Assembly (NCBI GenBank): GCA_947628425.1
Contig: CANQZV010000006.1
Location: 1-37,184 of the forward strand
DNA length: 37,184 nucleotides
Direction of reading: 5' to 3'
Source of the DNA: an uncultured Clostridia bacterium
GTDB lineage: Bacteria; Bacillota; Clostridia; TANB77; CAG-508
Position 1 is the first letter of the stretch, and every line of letters starts with the position of its first letter. The position numbers were made by a program, and so were the translations under genes. Below the pieces are notes generated by a model that did no database searches, was not told the DNA's origin, and worked only from the letters and a program-made list of their open reading frames with translations. Shown here in pieces: positions 1-10,140 of the stretch.

Positions 1-90
1 TTTCCTTATTTTTATATAAAATTTTTCATTTTGTGGAAAACATATCGGGATTTTTTCAAAAAATACCGAAACTTAAAAAATAAAAATATA

Positions 91-119
91 TTGAAATTTA
101 TCTAATTATATGTTAAAAT
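91..119 (+). promoter_or_regulatory. Putative sigma-A promoter upstream of the polysaccharide operon
   Basis: TTGAAA (91-96), 17-nt spacer, TAAAAT (114-119). No other gene lies between it and the CDS at 532, which implies a leader of about 400 nt. Confidence 0.5.
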
Positions 120-396
120 AGTAAAGAAAGTCGTAATATATACTATTATAAACTAAGTATAAAATATATTCTATTTTAAAGAAAAAATATTACAAATTAT
201 TTAAACTACAATGCATTTAAAAAAGAATTTTATTTACAACTGTAATGAGAAAAGAAAATGTAAGTAAGTGCTATAAATGCAATGGTGAAGAAATAAAAAG
301 TAGAAAACTAAAAATCATTTGTGAAAATAATAATATTATTCTAACCATTCAATGAATATAGCATTAGATGAATAAAAAAAATGAAAACAGATAGGT

Positions 397-425
397 GAAT
401 GCATTAACTAAAGGTTAGTGCATTT
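397..425 (+). promoter_or_regulatory. Leader hairpin ahead of the polysaccharide operon
   Basis: ATGCATTAAC-TAAAG-GTTAGTGCAT (399-408/414-423), extendable by one pair and a wobble. No U-run follows, so it is not a classic terminator. Confidence 0.45.
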
Positions 426-531
426 GTGTAGAATATCGCAAGTTTATTCTGAAAATTTATAAGCAAAAATGTAAAAAATATTTAAAGGCAGTATAATCCA
501 AAATTTAAAAAAATGAAAAGGGATGAAATAA

Positions 532-1158
532 ATGTACATAAAATTTAAAAGGGGATTTGATGTAATTTTAGCAATAATTTTGTTAATTATTTTATTTATT
601 CCAATGTTGATAATTTCTATTTGTATAAAAATAGAAGATGGCTCACCTGCAATATTTAAACAAGTGCGTATGGGTAAAAATTTGAAACCATTTAATATAT
701 ATAAATTCAGAACAATGAAAACACAAAGGGAAGAATTAAACAGTGAAATGACTCATGAAGAAATGGTAACAAAAGTTGGAAAAATATTAAGAGCTACAAG
801 TATAGATGAATTACCACAATTAATAAATATATTAAAAGGTGAAATGAGCTTTATTGGACCAAGACCATGGATACCAGAATATTATGAATGGTTTACAGAT
901 GAACAAAAAAGAAGAAGCAATGTAAGACCAGGAATTACAGGACTAGCTGCTGTAAAAGGAAGAAATGGAATAAATATTTTTAAAAAAATAGAATATGATC
1001 TACAGTACATAGAAAATATGAGTTTATGGTTAGACATTAAAATTTTTGTATGGTCAATTATAGCAGTATTTAAGAAAACAAATGCAGAAATATCAGAAGA
1101 TGGAATAAAAGATGAATTAACAGAATTAAGAGAACAAAAAGAAAAAATACATATTTAA
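532..1158 (+). CDS. Undecaprenyl-phosphate sugar phosphotransferase (bacterial sugar transferase family, WcaJ/PglC-like)
   Basis: 208 aa. N-terminal TM then KFRTM, TSIDELPQLINILKGEMSFIGPRP and RPGITGLAAVKGRN, the hallmark motifs of the bacterial sugar transferase family. Confidence 0.95.
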   Translation: MYIKFKRGFDVILAIILLIILFIPMLIISICIKIEDGSPAIFKQVRMGKNLKPFNIYKFRTMKTQREELNSEMTHEEMVTKVGKILRATSIDELPQLINILKGEMSFIGPRPWIPEYYEWFTDEQKRRSNVRPGITGLAAVKGRNGINIFKKIEYDLQYIENMSLWLDIKIFVWSIIAVFKKTNAEISEDGIKDELTELREQKEKIHI

Positions 1159-1233
1159 TATTAAAATTTATGAAATACTGTAAAATGATATTGATAAAGC
1201 TAATAGACAGAAGAAAGAAAGGAATAGTAAAGT

Positions 1234-2415
1234 ATGAAAATCTTAGTAGTGTGTCAGTATTATTATCCTGAACCTGTAAGAATAACAGATATTTGTGAAG
1301 AGTTGGTTACTAGAGGCAATGAAGTAACAGTTTTAACCCAAATTCCCAATTATCCGATGGGCGAATTCTATAATGGATATGATGTAAAAAAAAATAGACA
1401 AGAGGTAATTAATGGAGTAAATGTTCACCGCTGTTTTACTATTCCGAGAAAAACAGGTTTTATTAATAGAATTTTAAATTATTATAGTTTTTCGATATCA
1501 TCTACACTATATATAAATAAGCTAAAGAAAGACTTTGATGTAATATTTGTTAATCAATTATCTCCTGTAATGATGGCTAGAGCAGCAATAAAATACAAGA
1601 AAAAGTACCATAAAAAATTAATTTTATATTGCTTGGATTTATGGCCGGACAGTTTAGTATCTGGTGGTGTAAAAAAAGGATCTATAATATATAATATTTA
1701 TAAAAATGTTTCCAAAAGAATATATAAAAAAGCTGATAAAATATTAATAACTTCAAAGTCCTTTAAACAATATTTTAATGATATGTTTGAAATAAATGAT
1801 ACATATATTGATTATCTACCACAATATGCTGAATCATTATTTGATAATAAAAAATGTAGTAAAGTACCAGACGATAAAATAAATTTAATTTTTGCAGGGA
1901 ATATAGGAAAAGCACAAAGTATGTCAACAATACTAGAAGCAGTGGAAAAAACTCAAGATATAAAGGAATTGTATTGGCATATCATTGGAGATGGTTCGGA
2001 ATATGATTATTGTCGTAAAGCTATTATAGATAGGAAATTAGAAAATATAGTAATGCATGGAAGAAAACCAATAGAAGAAATGCCAAGATATTATAAAATG
2101 GCTGATGCAATGATTGTAACTCTTAGTGGTGAATCAGAAATATCAATGACACTTCCAGGAAAGGTTCAAACATATATGGCAGCTGGCAAGCCGATTATTG
2201 GTGCAGCTAATGGAGAAACTAAAGAAATAATCGAACAGGCCAAGTGCGGCTTTTGTGGAGAAGCAGATAATAGTGATGAACTTGCAAAAAATGTAAGACG
2301 ATTTATAAAGACAAAAGACAAAAAGAAATTAGAAAAAAACTCATTAAATTTTTATGAAAAAAATTTTACTAAAAAAATATTCATAAATAAATTAATGAAA
2401 GAATTAAAAAATTAA
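1234..2415 (+). CDS. Glycosyltransferase family 4 (WbuB-like)
   Basis: 393 aa. N-terminal VCQYYYPEPVRITDICEELVTRGNEVTVLT and C-terminal PGKVQTYMAAGKPIIGAANGET. Confidence 0.9.
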   Translation: MKILVVCQYYYPEPVRITDICEELVTRGNEVTVLTQIPNYPMGEFYNGYDVKKNRQEVINGVNVHRCFTIPRKTGFINRILNYYSFSISSTLYINKLKKDFDVIFVNQLSPVMMARAAIKYKKKYHKKLILYCLDLWPDSLVSGGVKKGSIIYNIYKNVSKRIYKKADKILITSKSFKQYFNDMFEINDTYIDYLPQYAESLFDNKKCSKVPDDKINLIFAGNIGKAQSMSTILEAVEKTQDIKELYWHIIGDGSEYDYCRKAIIDRKLENIVMHGRKPIEEMPRYYKMADAMIVTLSGESEISMTLPGKVQTYMAAGKPIIGAANGETKEIIEQAKCGFCGEADNSDELAKNVRRFIKTKDKKKLEKNSLNFYEKNFTKKIFINKLMKELKN

Positions 2416-2445
2416 ATAATTAAATAATTAAGAACGAGAGGTAAT

Positions 2446-3504
2446 ATGATGACTAAATTTGCAGGAAAAACTTTAATGATCACAGGTGGAACCGGTTCAT
2501 TTGGACATACAGTATTAAAACATTTTTTAAAAACTGATATTGGAGAAATAAGAATTTTTTCGAGAGATGAAAAAAAACAAGACGACATGCGTCATCAACT
2601 ACAAGCAAATTATCCAGGATATTATAATAAAGTTAAATTTTATATTGGAGATGTAAGAAACATACAAAGTGTTAGAGATACTATGGTTGGAGTAGATTAT
2701 ATATTCCATGCTGCAGCATTAAAACAAGTTCCATCATGTGAATTCTATCCTATGGAAGCTGTTAGAACCAATGTTATTGGAACTGATAATGTATTACATG
2801 CTGCTATAGAAGAAAAAGTTGAAAGAGTGGTTTGTTTGTCTACAGATAAAGCAGCTTATCCTATTAATGCTATGGGAACCTCTAAGGCTATGATGGAAAA
2901 AATTATTTTTGCTAATGCTAGAGTTGCAGCTCAAAGAAATGGACCTGTTATTTGTTGTACTAGATATGGTAATGTTATGTGCTCAAGAGGTAGTGTTATT
3001 CCGTTATTTATTGCTCAAATAAAAGAAGGTAAACCAATTACTATAACAAATCCTGATATGACCAGATTTCTAATGAATCTAGACGAAGCAGTAGATTTAG
3101 TTAAATTTGCTTTTGAAAATGCTAATCCAGGAGATTTATTTATACAAAAAGCAGATGCATCAACTATTGGAGATTTAGCAAAAGCTGTTCAATCTTTATT
3201 TGGAAATACAGGTATAAATATTATTGGTACAAGACATGGAGAAAAATTATATGAAACATTAATGACAAAAGAAGAAAGATTGCGTAGTGAAGATATGGGC
3301 AACTACTATAGGGTTGTTGCTGATAATAGAGATTTAAATTATGACAAATTTGTAGTTCAAGGACAAGTAAAAACAATGGCAGGTGAATCATATACAAGCC
3401 ATAATACTAAAAGGCTTGATATAGAAGAAATAATTAAAAAACTCCTTACAACAGAATATGTACAAGAAGAATTGAAAAGAATTGAAGAAGAAAAAAATAA
3501 ATAA
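2446..3504 (+). CDS. capE: UDP-N-acetylglucosamine 4,6-dehydratase/5-epimerase (CapE/FnlA/WbjB family)
   Basis: 352 aa. Rossmann TGGTGSFG, HAAALKQVP; followed by CapF- and CapG-like genes. Confidence 0.92.
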   Translation: MMTKFAGKTLMITGGTGSFGHTVLKHFLKTDIGEIRIFSRDEKKQDDMRHQLQANYPGYYNKVKFYIGDVRNIQSVRDTMVGVDYIFHAAALKQVPSCEFYPMEAVRTNVIGTDNVLHAAIEEKVERVVCLSTDKAAYPINAMGTSKAMMEKIIFANARVAAQRNGPVICCTRYGNVMCSRGSVIPLFIAQIKEGKPITITNPDMTRFLMNLDEAVDLVKFAFENANPGDLFIQKADASTIGDLAKAVQSLFGNTGINIIGTRHGEKLYETLMTKEERLRSEDMGNYYRVVADNRDLNYDKFVVQGQVKTMAGESYTSHNTKRLDIEEIIKKLLTTEYVQEELKRIEEEKNK

Positions 3505-3525
3505 TTCATTTAGGAGAAATATTAT

Positions 3526-4635
3526 ATGAAAGTATTAATAACTGGTGCAAATGGATTTATTGGTAAAAATTTAATTTTTCATTTGCAAGAAATGGACAAT
3601 ATAGAGATTATTAAATTTGATAAAGATGATAATTTTGACATACTAAAAGATAATATTAAAGATATTGATTTTATATTTCACTTTGCAGGAATAAATAGAC
3701 CAAAAAATAAAAAAGAATTTTATGAAGGAAACTTTGATTTTACTAAAGAATTGATAGATTTAATTAACAAAAACAACAGAAAAATTCCATTTGTATTTTC
3801 TTCAAGTATACAAGCTGAATTAAATAATGACTATGGTAAAAGCAAATTAATGGCAGAAGAATATATAAGAGAAAATGTTAAAAATAGCTATATATTTAGA
3901 TTTCACAATGTATTTGGAAAATGGTGTAAACCAAATTATAATTCAGTAATTGCTACTTTTTGTTATAACATATCACATAATTTAGATATAACTATTAATG
4001 ATGAAAATGTAGAATTAGAACTAATTTATATAGATGATATTTGTTATACTTTAAAGGATTTATTAATTGGTAAAAAAGATAATATGGAATATAAAAATGG
4101 GATTTATTATATTAATCCTAGATATAAAGTTACACTCGGTTACATAGTAGAATTATTAAAGGAATTTAAAAATGATATGAATAGTATTTTTGTTCCTAAC
4201 ACAGGAGATGAATTTACTAAAAAATTATTTGCAACATATGTTAGTTATATGCCACTTGAAGAGGATGTTTTTTCTCAAAAAAAACATGTAGACCAAAGAG
4301 GTAACTTTATTGAACTTGTTAGAACGATGAAAAATGGACAGTTTTCTATATCAATGTCTAAACCAGGAGTGGTAAGAGGTAATCATTATCATCATACAAA
4401 GATGGAAAGATTTATTGTGGTTAAAGGAAAAGCGAAGATAACCTTAAAAAGTATTATAGATAATACTGTAAAAGAATTTTATGTTTCGGATCAAGAAATT
4501 CAAATAATTACTATTCCTGTAGGATATACTCATAACATTGAAAACATCGGTGATGATGAGATGATATTAATTCTATGGGCAAATGAACTATATGATGAAA
4601 ATAATCCAGATACATATTATAAAGAAATAAAATAA
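3526..4635 (+). CDS. capF: CapF/FnlB/WbjC family reductase: SDR domain plus C-terminal cupin
   Basis: 369 aa. TGANGFIGKNL at the N-terminus; C-terminal DQRGNFIELVRTMKNGQFSISMSKPGVVRGNHYHHTKMERF cupin typical of CapF. Confidence 0.92.
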   Translation: MKVLITGANGFIGKNLIFHLQEMDNIEIIKFDKDDNFDILKDNIKDIDFIFHFAGINRPKNKKEFYEGNFDFTKELIDLINKNNRKIPFVFSSSIQAELNNDYGKSKLMAEEYIRENVKNSYIFRFHNVFGKWCKPNYNSVIATFCYNISHNLDITINDENVELELIYIDDICYTLKDLLIGKKDNMEYKNGIYYINPRYKVTLGYIVELLKEFKNDMNSIFVPNTGDEFTKKLFATYVSYMPLEEDVFSQKKHVDQRGNFIELVRTMKNGQFSISMSKPGVVRGNHYHHTKMERFIVVKGKAKITLKSIIDNTVKEFYVSDQEIQIITIPVGYTHNIENIGDDEMILILWANELYDENNPDTYYKEIK

Positions 4636-4644
4636 GGGGGATTT

Positions 4645-5826
4645 ATGAGAATAGATTATTCAAATGTTGAATTTAAGGACAATGGAAAACTAAAATTATT
4701 AATTATAGTAGGAACAAGACCAGAAATAATTAGATTGAGTGCTGTTATTAATAAATGTCGAATATATTTTGATACTATTTTAGCTCATACTGGACAAAAT
4801 TATGATTATAATTTGAATGAGATTTTCTTTAAAGATTTAAAAATAAAAAATCCTGAAGTTTATATGGATGCTGTTGGTTCTGATTTAGGAGAAACAATAG
4901 GGAATATTATAGACTGTTCTTATAAATTAATGAGTACTATTAAACCTGACGCTTTATTAATTTTAGGAGATACTAATAGTTGCTTAAGTGCTATTGCTGC
5001 AAAACGACTTCATATTCCAATATTTCATATGGAAGCTGGAAACAGATGTAAAGATGAATGTTTACCAGAAGAAACAAATAGAAGAATTGTAGATATTATA
5101 TCAGATGTGAATTTAGCATATTCAGAACATGCTAGAAAGTATTTACATGAATGTGGACTGCCAAAAGAAAGAACTTATGTTACAGGAAGTCCTATGGCAG
5201 AGGTACTAGAAAATAATTATGAGGAAATAAAAAAATCAGATGTTCTTCAAAGATTAAATTTAGAAAAGAAAAAATATATTTTACTTTCTGCACATAGAGA
5301 AGAAAATATAGATACTGATAAAAATTTTAATTTATTGTTTACGGCTATAAATGAACTCGCAAAAAAGTATAATATGCCAATATTATATTCATGTCATCCA
5401 AGGAGTAGGAAAAAAATTGAATCAATTAGATTTAAGTTGGATAATAGAGTAATACAACATGAACCGTTAGGATTTCATGATTATAATAATTTACAAATGA
5501 ATGCATTTTGTGTTGTTAGTGATTCTGGAACATTACCAGAAGAAAGTAGCTTTTTTACAAGTAAAGGATATTCATTCCCAGCAGTATGTATAAGAACTAG
5601 TACAGAAAGACCAGAAGCATTAGATAAAGCATGTTTTATTTTAGCAGGAATTGATAAAATAAATTTATTACAGGCTGTAAATACAGCAGTTGAAATGAAT
5701 AAAAATGGAGATATCGGTATTCCAGTACCAGATTATATAGAAAAAAATGTAAGTAGTAAAGTAGTTAAACTAATTCAAAGTTATACTGGTATAGTAAATA
5801 AAATTGTTTGGAAAAAAAAGGAGTAA
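4645..5826 (+). CDS. capG: UDP-N-acetylglucosamine 2-epimerase (CapG/FnlC family)
   Basis: 393 aa. IIVGTRPEIIRLSAV, HTGQNYDYNLNEIFF, HMEAGNRCKDECLPEETNRRIVD, SDSGTLPEESSFF. Confidence 0.93.
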   Translation: MRIDYSNVEFKDNGKLKLLIIVGTRPEIIRLSAVINKCRIYFDTILAHTGQNYDYNLNEIFFKDLKIKNPEVYMDAVGSDLGETIGNIIDCSYKLMSTIKPDALLILGDTNSCLSAIAAKRLHIPIFHMEAGNRCKDECLPEETNRRIVDIISDVNLAYSEHARKYLHECGLPKERTYVTGSPMAEVLENNYEEIKKSDVLQRLNLEKKKYILLSAHREENIDTDKNFNLLFTAINELAKKYNMPILYSCHPRSRKKIESIRFKLDNRVIQHEPLGFHDYNNLQMNAFCVVSDSGTLPEESSFFTSKGYSFPAVCIRTSTERPEALDKACFILAGIDKINLLQAVNTAVEMNKNGDIGIPVPDYIEKNVSSKVVKLIQSYTGIVNKIVWKKKE

Positions 5827-5833
5827 ATTATTA

Positions 5834-6688
5834 ATGAATGATATAACAGCTATAATTTTAACTAAAAATGAAGAAGTAAATATAGAACGATGTATAAATT
5901 CAATTAGAGACTTTGTGGACAGAATTTGTGTAGTTGACAGTGGTAGTATAGACAAAACAGTAGAAATTGCCAAAAATCTCGGAGCAGAAGTATATACACA
6001 TATTCCATTTGAACATTATGCCAAACAATTTAATTGGGCGCTAGATAATTTAGAAATAAATACAAAATGGATTTATAGAATTGATGCTGATGAAGTAGTA
6101 ACAAATAAATTAAAAGAAGAAATAATCATGGAATGTAAAAAACATTATAATGATGATGTGAATGGAATGATTATGAAGTTTAAAATATATTTTATGGGAA
6201 GATTTTTAACACATGGCGGAACTTATCCATTTTACAATCTAACTATATTTAAAAATGGAATGGGAAGATATGAAAACAGATCTATGGGAGAACATATTGT
6301 TCTAAAAGAAGGACACACTATAGATTTACAAAACGACTGCTTACATTATGATTTTAAGAATTTAAATGCATGGATTGATAAACACAATTGGTATGCAACT
6401 CGTGAAGTGAATGATTATTATGCTACTGTATGTAATAAACAAGTTGAAACATTATTATATCATGAAGCAGAAAAAACAAAAAAGTTAAGAGATGGAATAT
6501 ACTATAAATTACCCAAATTTTTTAGAGCAAGATTATATTATTGGTATAGATATTATATTAAAATGGGTTTTTTAGATGGAACAGCAGGAAAAATTTATGC
6601 TTTTTTACAAGCATATTGGTATAGATATTTAGTAGATGCAAAAATATATGAAAGGAAATTAAATGAAAAAATTAGTTCAAATAAATAG
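5834..6688 (+). CDS. Glycosyltransferase family 2
   Basis: Start placed at ATG 5834 (RBS AAAGGAG), not at 5804 as in the ORF track. AIILTKNEEVNIERCINSIRDFVDRICVVDSGSIDKTVEIAKNLGAEVY. Confidence 0.9.
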   Translation: MNDITAIILTKNEEVNIERCINSIRDFVDRICVVDSGSIDKTVEIAKNLGAEVYTHIPFEHYAKQFNWALDNLEINTKWIYRIDADEVVTNKLKEEIIMECKKHYNDDVNGMIMKFKIYFMGRFLTHGGTYPFYNLTIFKNGMGRYENRSMGEHIVLKEGHTIDLQNDCLHYDFKNLNAWIDKHNWYATREVNDYYATVCNKQVETLLYHEAEKTKKLRDGIYYKLPKFFRARLYYWYRYYIKMGFLDGTAGKIYAFLQAYWYRYLVDAKIYERKLNEKISSNK

Positions 6689-7904
6689 TATATGTGGTTG
6701 TTCCACAGGGAACATAATGGAATCTATAGCTGAATATGCAGACAATAATGATTATGAAGTTTATAATTTTTATAGAAATGGAAAACCATCAAATAAGAAA
6801 TATGACATTTGTTTTGAAAATAAATTAGAGTTCTATATTCATATATTTTTAGCAAGAATAGGTTTAAATGGGCATGGATCGTATTTTTCCACAAAAAAAT
6901 TAATAAAATATTTGAAAAAAATCAATCCAGATATAATTCAACTTCATAACATTCATGGATATTATATTAATTTAAAATTATTATTTGATTATTTAAAAAA
7001 TGACTATACTGGAAAAGTATTCTGGACAATTCATGACTGCTGGGCACTTACTGGACATTGTTGTTATTTCTCAGAGATTAATTGCCAAAAATGGCATAAT
7101 GGATGTAATAATTGTCCTCAACTTTATAGATATCCAAAAGAATATATAGACACTACAAATAAAGAGTACATATTAAAAAAGGACAATTTTACTAATGTGA
7201 AAAAAATGACAATAATTACTCCTTCAAAGTGGCTTGAAGGAGTGATTAAGCAGTCATATCTAAAAGAATACAATACAAAAGTAATAAATAATGGAATAGA
7301 TTTTAATGTTTTTAAAAATTACCCTAATAATGAACTTAAAGATACTTATTTAAAATATAAAATTCCAAATGAAAAGCAAATATTACTTGGTGTTGCTATT
7401 GGGCTCGATAAAAATAAAGGGTTATATGACCATATTGAGATTGCTAATAGATTAAATGATAATCAAGTACTTGTATTAGTTGGAATTGATAAAAAAATAA
7501 TGAATACGATTAAAACAAATGTAAAAAATTTAGATAGAGTAATTATGCTACCAAGGACTAATAATCAAATTGAATTAGTAAAACTATACAATATAGCAGA
7601 TTATTATCTTAATTTAAGTATAGAAGAGACTTTTGGTATGACTACTATTGAAGCAATGGCTGTTGGAACTCCAGTTATAGTATATAATAAAACAGCAGTA
7701 CCTGAATGCGTGACTAATGATTCTGGTATCATAATAGATAATTATGATAATAGAATAAATTTGATAATGAAAGTAATTAATAGTAGTTATAAGTTTGATA
7801 AGCAAAAAATAATTAATAATGCTAAGCAATATAGTAAAGAAAAACAAAGTGAAATGTATTTGGAATTGTATAATTCTAAAGGAGAAGAATATTATGAAAA
7901 ATGA
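6663..7904 (+). CDS. Glycosyltransferase family 4
   Basis: 413 aa. DIIQLHNIHGYY, WTIHDCWALTGHCCYF, SIEETFGMTTIEAMAVGTPVIVYN. Confidence 0.9.
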   Translation: MKKLVQINSICGCSTGNIMESIAEYADNNDYEVYNFYRNGKPSNKKYDICFENKLEFYIHIFLARIGLNGHGSYFSTKKLIKYLKKINPDIIQLHNIHGYYINLKLLFDYLKNDYTGKVFWTIHDCWALTGHCCYFSEINCQKWHNGCNNCPQLYRYPKEYIDTTNKEYILKKDNFTNVKKMTIITPSKWLEGVIKQSYLKEYNTKVINNGIDFNVFKNYPNNELKDTYLKYKIPNEKQILLGVAIGLDKNKGLYDHIEIANRLNDNQVLVLVGIDKKIMNTIKTNVKNLDRVIMLPRTNNQIELVKLYNIADYYLNLSIEETFGMTTIEAMAVGTPVIVYNKTAVPECVTNDSGIIIDNYDNRINLIMKVINSSYKFDKQKIINNAKQYSKEKQSEMYLELYNSKGEEYYEK

Positions 7905-9162
7905 TATCAATATAAAAAAGATTATTGTATTTCATCCAATGAAGCAACATTCATATAAAACAGCTGAAGCTTTAGCTAAAAATGGAATGTTATATCAGTA
8001 TTGTACAAGTATATATTACAATCCAAAATCTTTTTTATATAAATTTTTATCTATATTTTTAGGTGAAAAAAATATGGAAAAGATGTTGAGTAGAAATTCA
8101 GATATTCTTACGCCATATGTAAAAACATATTCAACATTATTAGGATTAATTTTTTTATTAGTAGAACGATTAGACAAAAATAGTAATGATAAATATATTA
8201 CAAAAATGCAATATTTATTAACGAAAAATATTGGTAAAAAAGTTGCTAAAGTAGCGATAAAGAATAAAGTTGATATAATAATTACTTATGATACATGGTC
8301 TTATGGATTAATAAAAGAATTACGTAAACGTAAATCAAATATTAAAATTGTATTAGATTACTCATCATTGTATGCTGAAGAAATATTAAATATACTTCAA
8401 ACTGATATCAATATAAATAAAAACATAAATAGAAATATGTATGACCGATCACTAAGTGCATTTAAACCAAATTTAATCAATTTATATAGATATGAAAAAG
8501 ATAATTCTGATTTTTTCCTATCACCATCAAGTGTTGTAGATAAATCATTAATCAAATATGGAGTTGATACAAAAAAAATCTATAGATGTACTTATGGAAC
8601 TAATTTTAATAGAGTATTATTAAAAAAGAAAAGCAATAAACAAATTACATTTATATATGTAGGAAGATTAAGCTATGCTAAGGGTGTCCATTATTTAATT
8701 AATGCATTTAATAAAATATATAGAGAAGATGTTAAACTGATATTAGTAGGAAATGATATTGATAACATGTCCAAATTTGTCAAATCTAAAAATATTGAAA
8801 TAATAGGTGAGGTACAACATAGTAAACTTTTTAAGTTATTAGAAAAATCAGATGTTATTATATCAGCTTCACTATATGATAGCTTTTCAATTGCACTATT
8901 AGAAGGTGCATCATATAATTTACCAATAATTTGTACTTATAATGTAGGAGTGTCTGATTACATAGTTGACGGTAAAAATGGATTTGTTATTAAAATTCAA
9001 GATAGTGAAGAAATCAAGAAAAAAGTTGAATATATTTTAAATAATAAAAATGAAATGCTATACAAAATGAGTAAAGAATCAGGAAAAATAACGGATAAAT
9101 TAACTTGGGATAATTATTATAAAAATATTCAGTACTCACTTGTAAAAATATGTAAAATATAA
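7894..9162 (+). CDS. Glycosyltransferase family 4
   Basis: Start placed at ATG 7894 after AAAGGAGAAG. FIYVGRLSYAKGVHYLINAF, SLYDSFSIALLEGASYNLPIICTYNVGVSDYI. Confidence 0.88.
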   Translation: MKNDINIKKIIVFHPMKQHSYKTAEALAKNGMLYQYCTSIYYNPKSFLYKFLSIFLGEKNMEKMLSRNSDILTPYVKTYSTLLGLIFLLVERLDKNSNDKYITKMQYLLTKNIGKKVAKVAIKNKVDIIITYDTWSYGLIKELRKRKSNIKIVLDYSSLYAEEILNILQTDININKNINRNMYDRSLSAFKPNLINLYRYEKDNSDFFLSPSSVVDKSLIKYGVDTKKIYRCTYGTNFNRVLLKKKSNKQITFIYVGRLSYAKGVHYLINAFNKIYREDVKLILVGNDIDNMSKFVKSKNIEIIGEVQHSKLFKLLEKSDVIISASLYDSFSIALLEGASYNLPIICTYNVGVSDYIVDGKNGFVIKIQDSEEIKKKVEYILNNKNEMLYKMSKESGKITDKLTWDNYYKNIQYSLVKICKI

Positions 9163-9179
9163 TAAGGAGAATTAGTTAT

Positions 9180-10106
9180 ATGAGCAAAATAACAATCGTA
9201 ACAGCCTTTATTAACATTAATAGAGATAATTGGAAAGAATTTGGAAGAACAGAAGAACAATATTTTAATTATTTTAAGCTTTGGGCAAAATTAAAAAATG
9301 ACATAATTGTATATGTTGAAAATAGTGATTTAGCAGAAAGAGTATTGGAATATAGATCATCTTTAGGATTAAAAGATAAAACAAAAGTAGTGATAGTAAA
9401 TGATTTCACTAATATTGATCAACAATTATATAATAGCATAAAAAATACAGCTCAAAATAAATATCATAAAATATTTAGAACAAAACCTAATAATCCTGAA
9501 GTATGGAATTATGATTATGATTATATTATGATGATGAAAATGTGGTGTGTAAGCAATGCTATTGAAAGAGGTATTGCTGAAGGAATGATTGCTTGGGTAG
9601 ATTTTGGATATTTGCATGGCGGAGATGATATTAGTTCAAAATCAAATTTTAATTTTGAATGGGAATATGAATTTAATCAAAAAATGAACTTATTTTCAAT
9701 TCAAAAACTTGATGAACGTCCTATTTTTGAAATCGTGCAAAGTATGAACACTTATATAATGGGGACTATAATTGTTGGTCCTGAAATGTTATGGCCAACA
9801 TTTTGGAAAATGATGAGAAATAATATGTTATCACTTAATAAATGTGGTTTAGTTGATGATGATCAATCAATAATTCTAATGTGTTATAGGGAAAATAGAG
9901 ATATGTTTTGTATTAATGAATCATCTTGGGGATTACCAATAAAGCAATTTGGTGGAAATGATTACTTAATTTTAAAAAAGATATCTATGAAAGAAAAACT
10001 AAAAATGAATTTAAAAAAGCCATTTAAAAAGGTTAAAAAAATATACAATAATTATAAGTATTCAATTCGAATTTTTAAAGAATTACAAAAAATTAATATA
10101 AATTAA
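9180..10106 (+). CDS. HtrL/YibB-family protein (putative glycosyltransferase)
   Basis: 308 aa. ITIVTAFININRDNW...YFNYFKLWAKLKNDIIVYVE, IAWVDFGYLHGG. Confidence 0.75.
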   Translation: MSKITIVTAFININRDNWKEFGRTEEQYFNYFKLWAKLKNDIIVYVENSDLAERVLEYRSSLGLKDKTKVVIVNDFTNIDQQLYNSIKNTAQNKYHKIFRTKPNNPEVWNYDYDYIMMMKMWCVSNAIERGIAEGMIAWVDFGYLHGGDDISSKSNFNFEWEYEFNQKMNLFSIQKLDERPIFEIVQSMNTYIMGTIIVGPEMLWPTFWKMMRNNMLSLNKCGLVDDDQSIILMCYRENRDMFCINESSWGLPIKQFGGNDYLILKKISMKEKLKMNLKKPFKKVKKIYNNYKYSIRIFKELQKININ

Positions 10107-10140
10107 TACAAAAGAATGAATAATAGGAGGAAAGGTTACT

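Noticed and set aside
7614-7910. 98-aa minus-strand hydrophobic ORF
   Set aside because: Antisense to the GT4 gene; Ile/Phe-rich composition is expected from reverse-reading AT-rich coding DNA.
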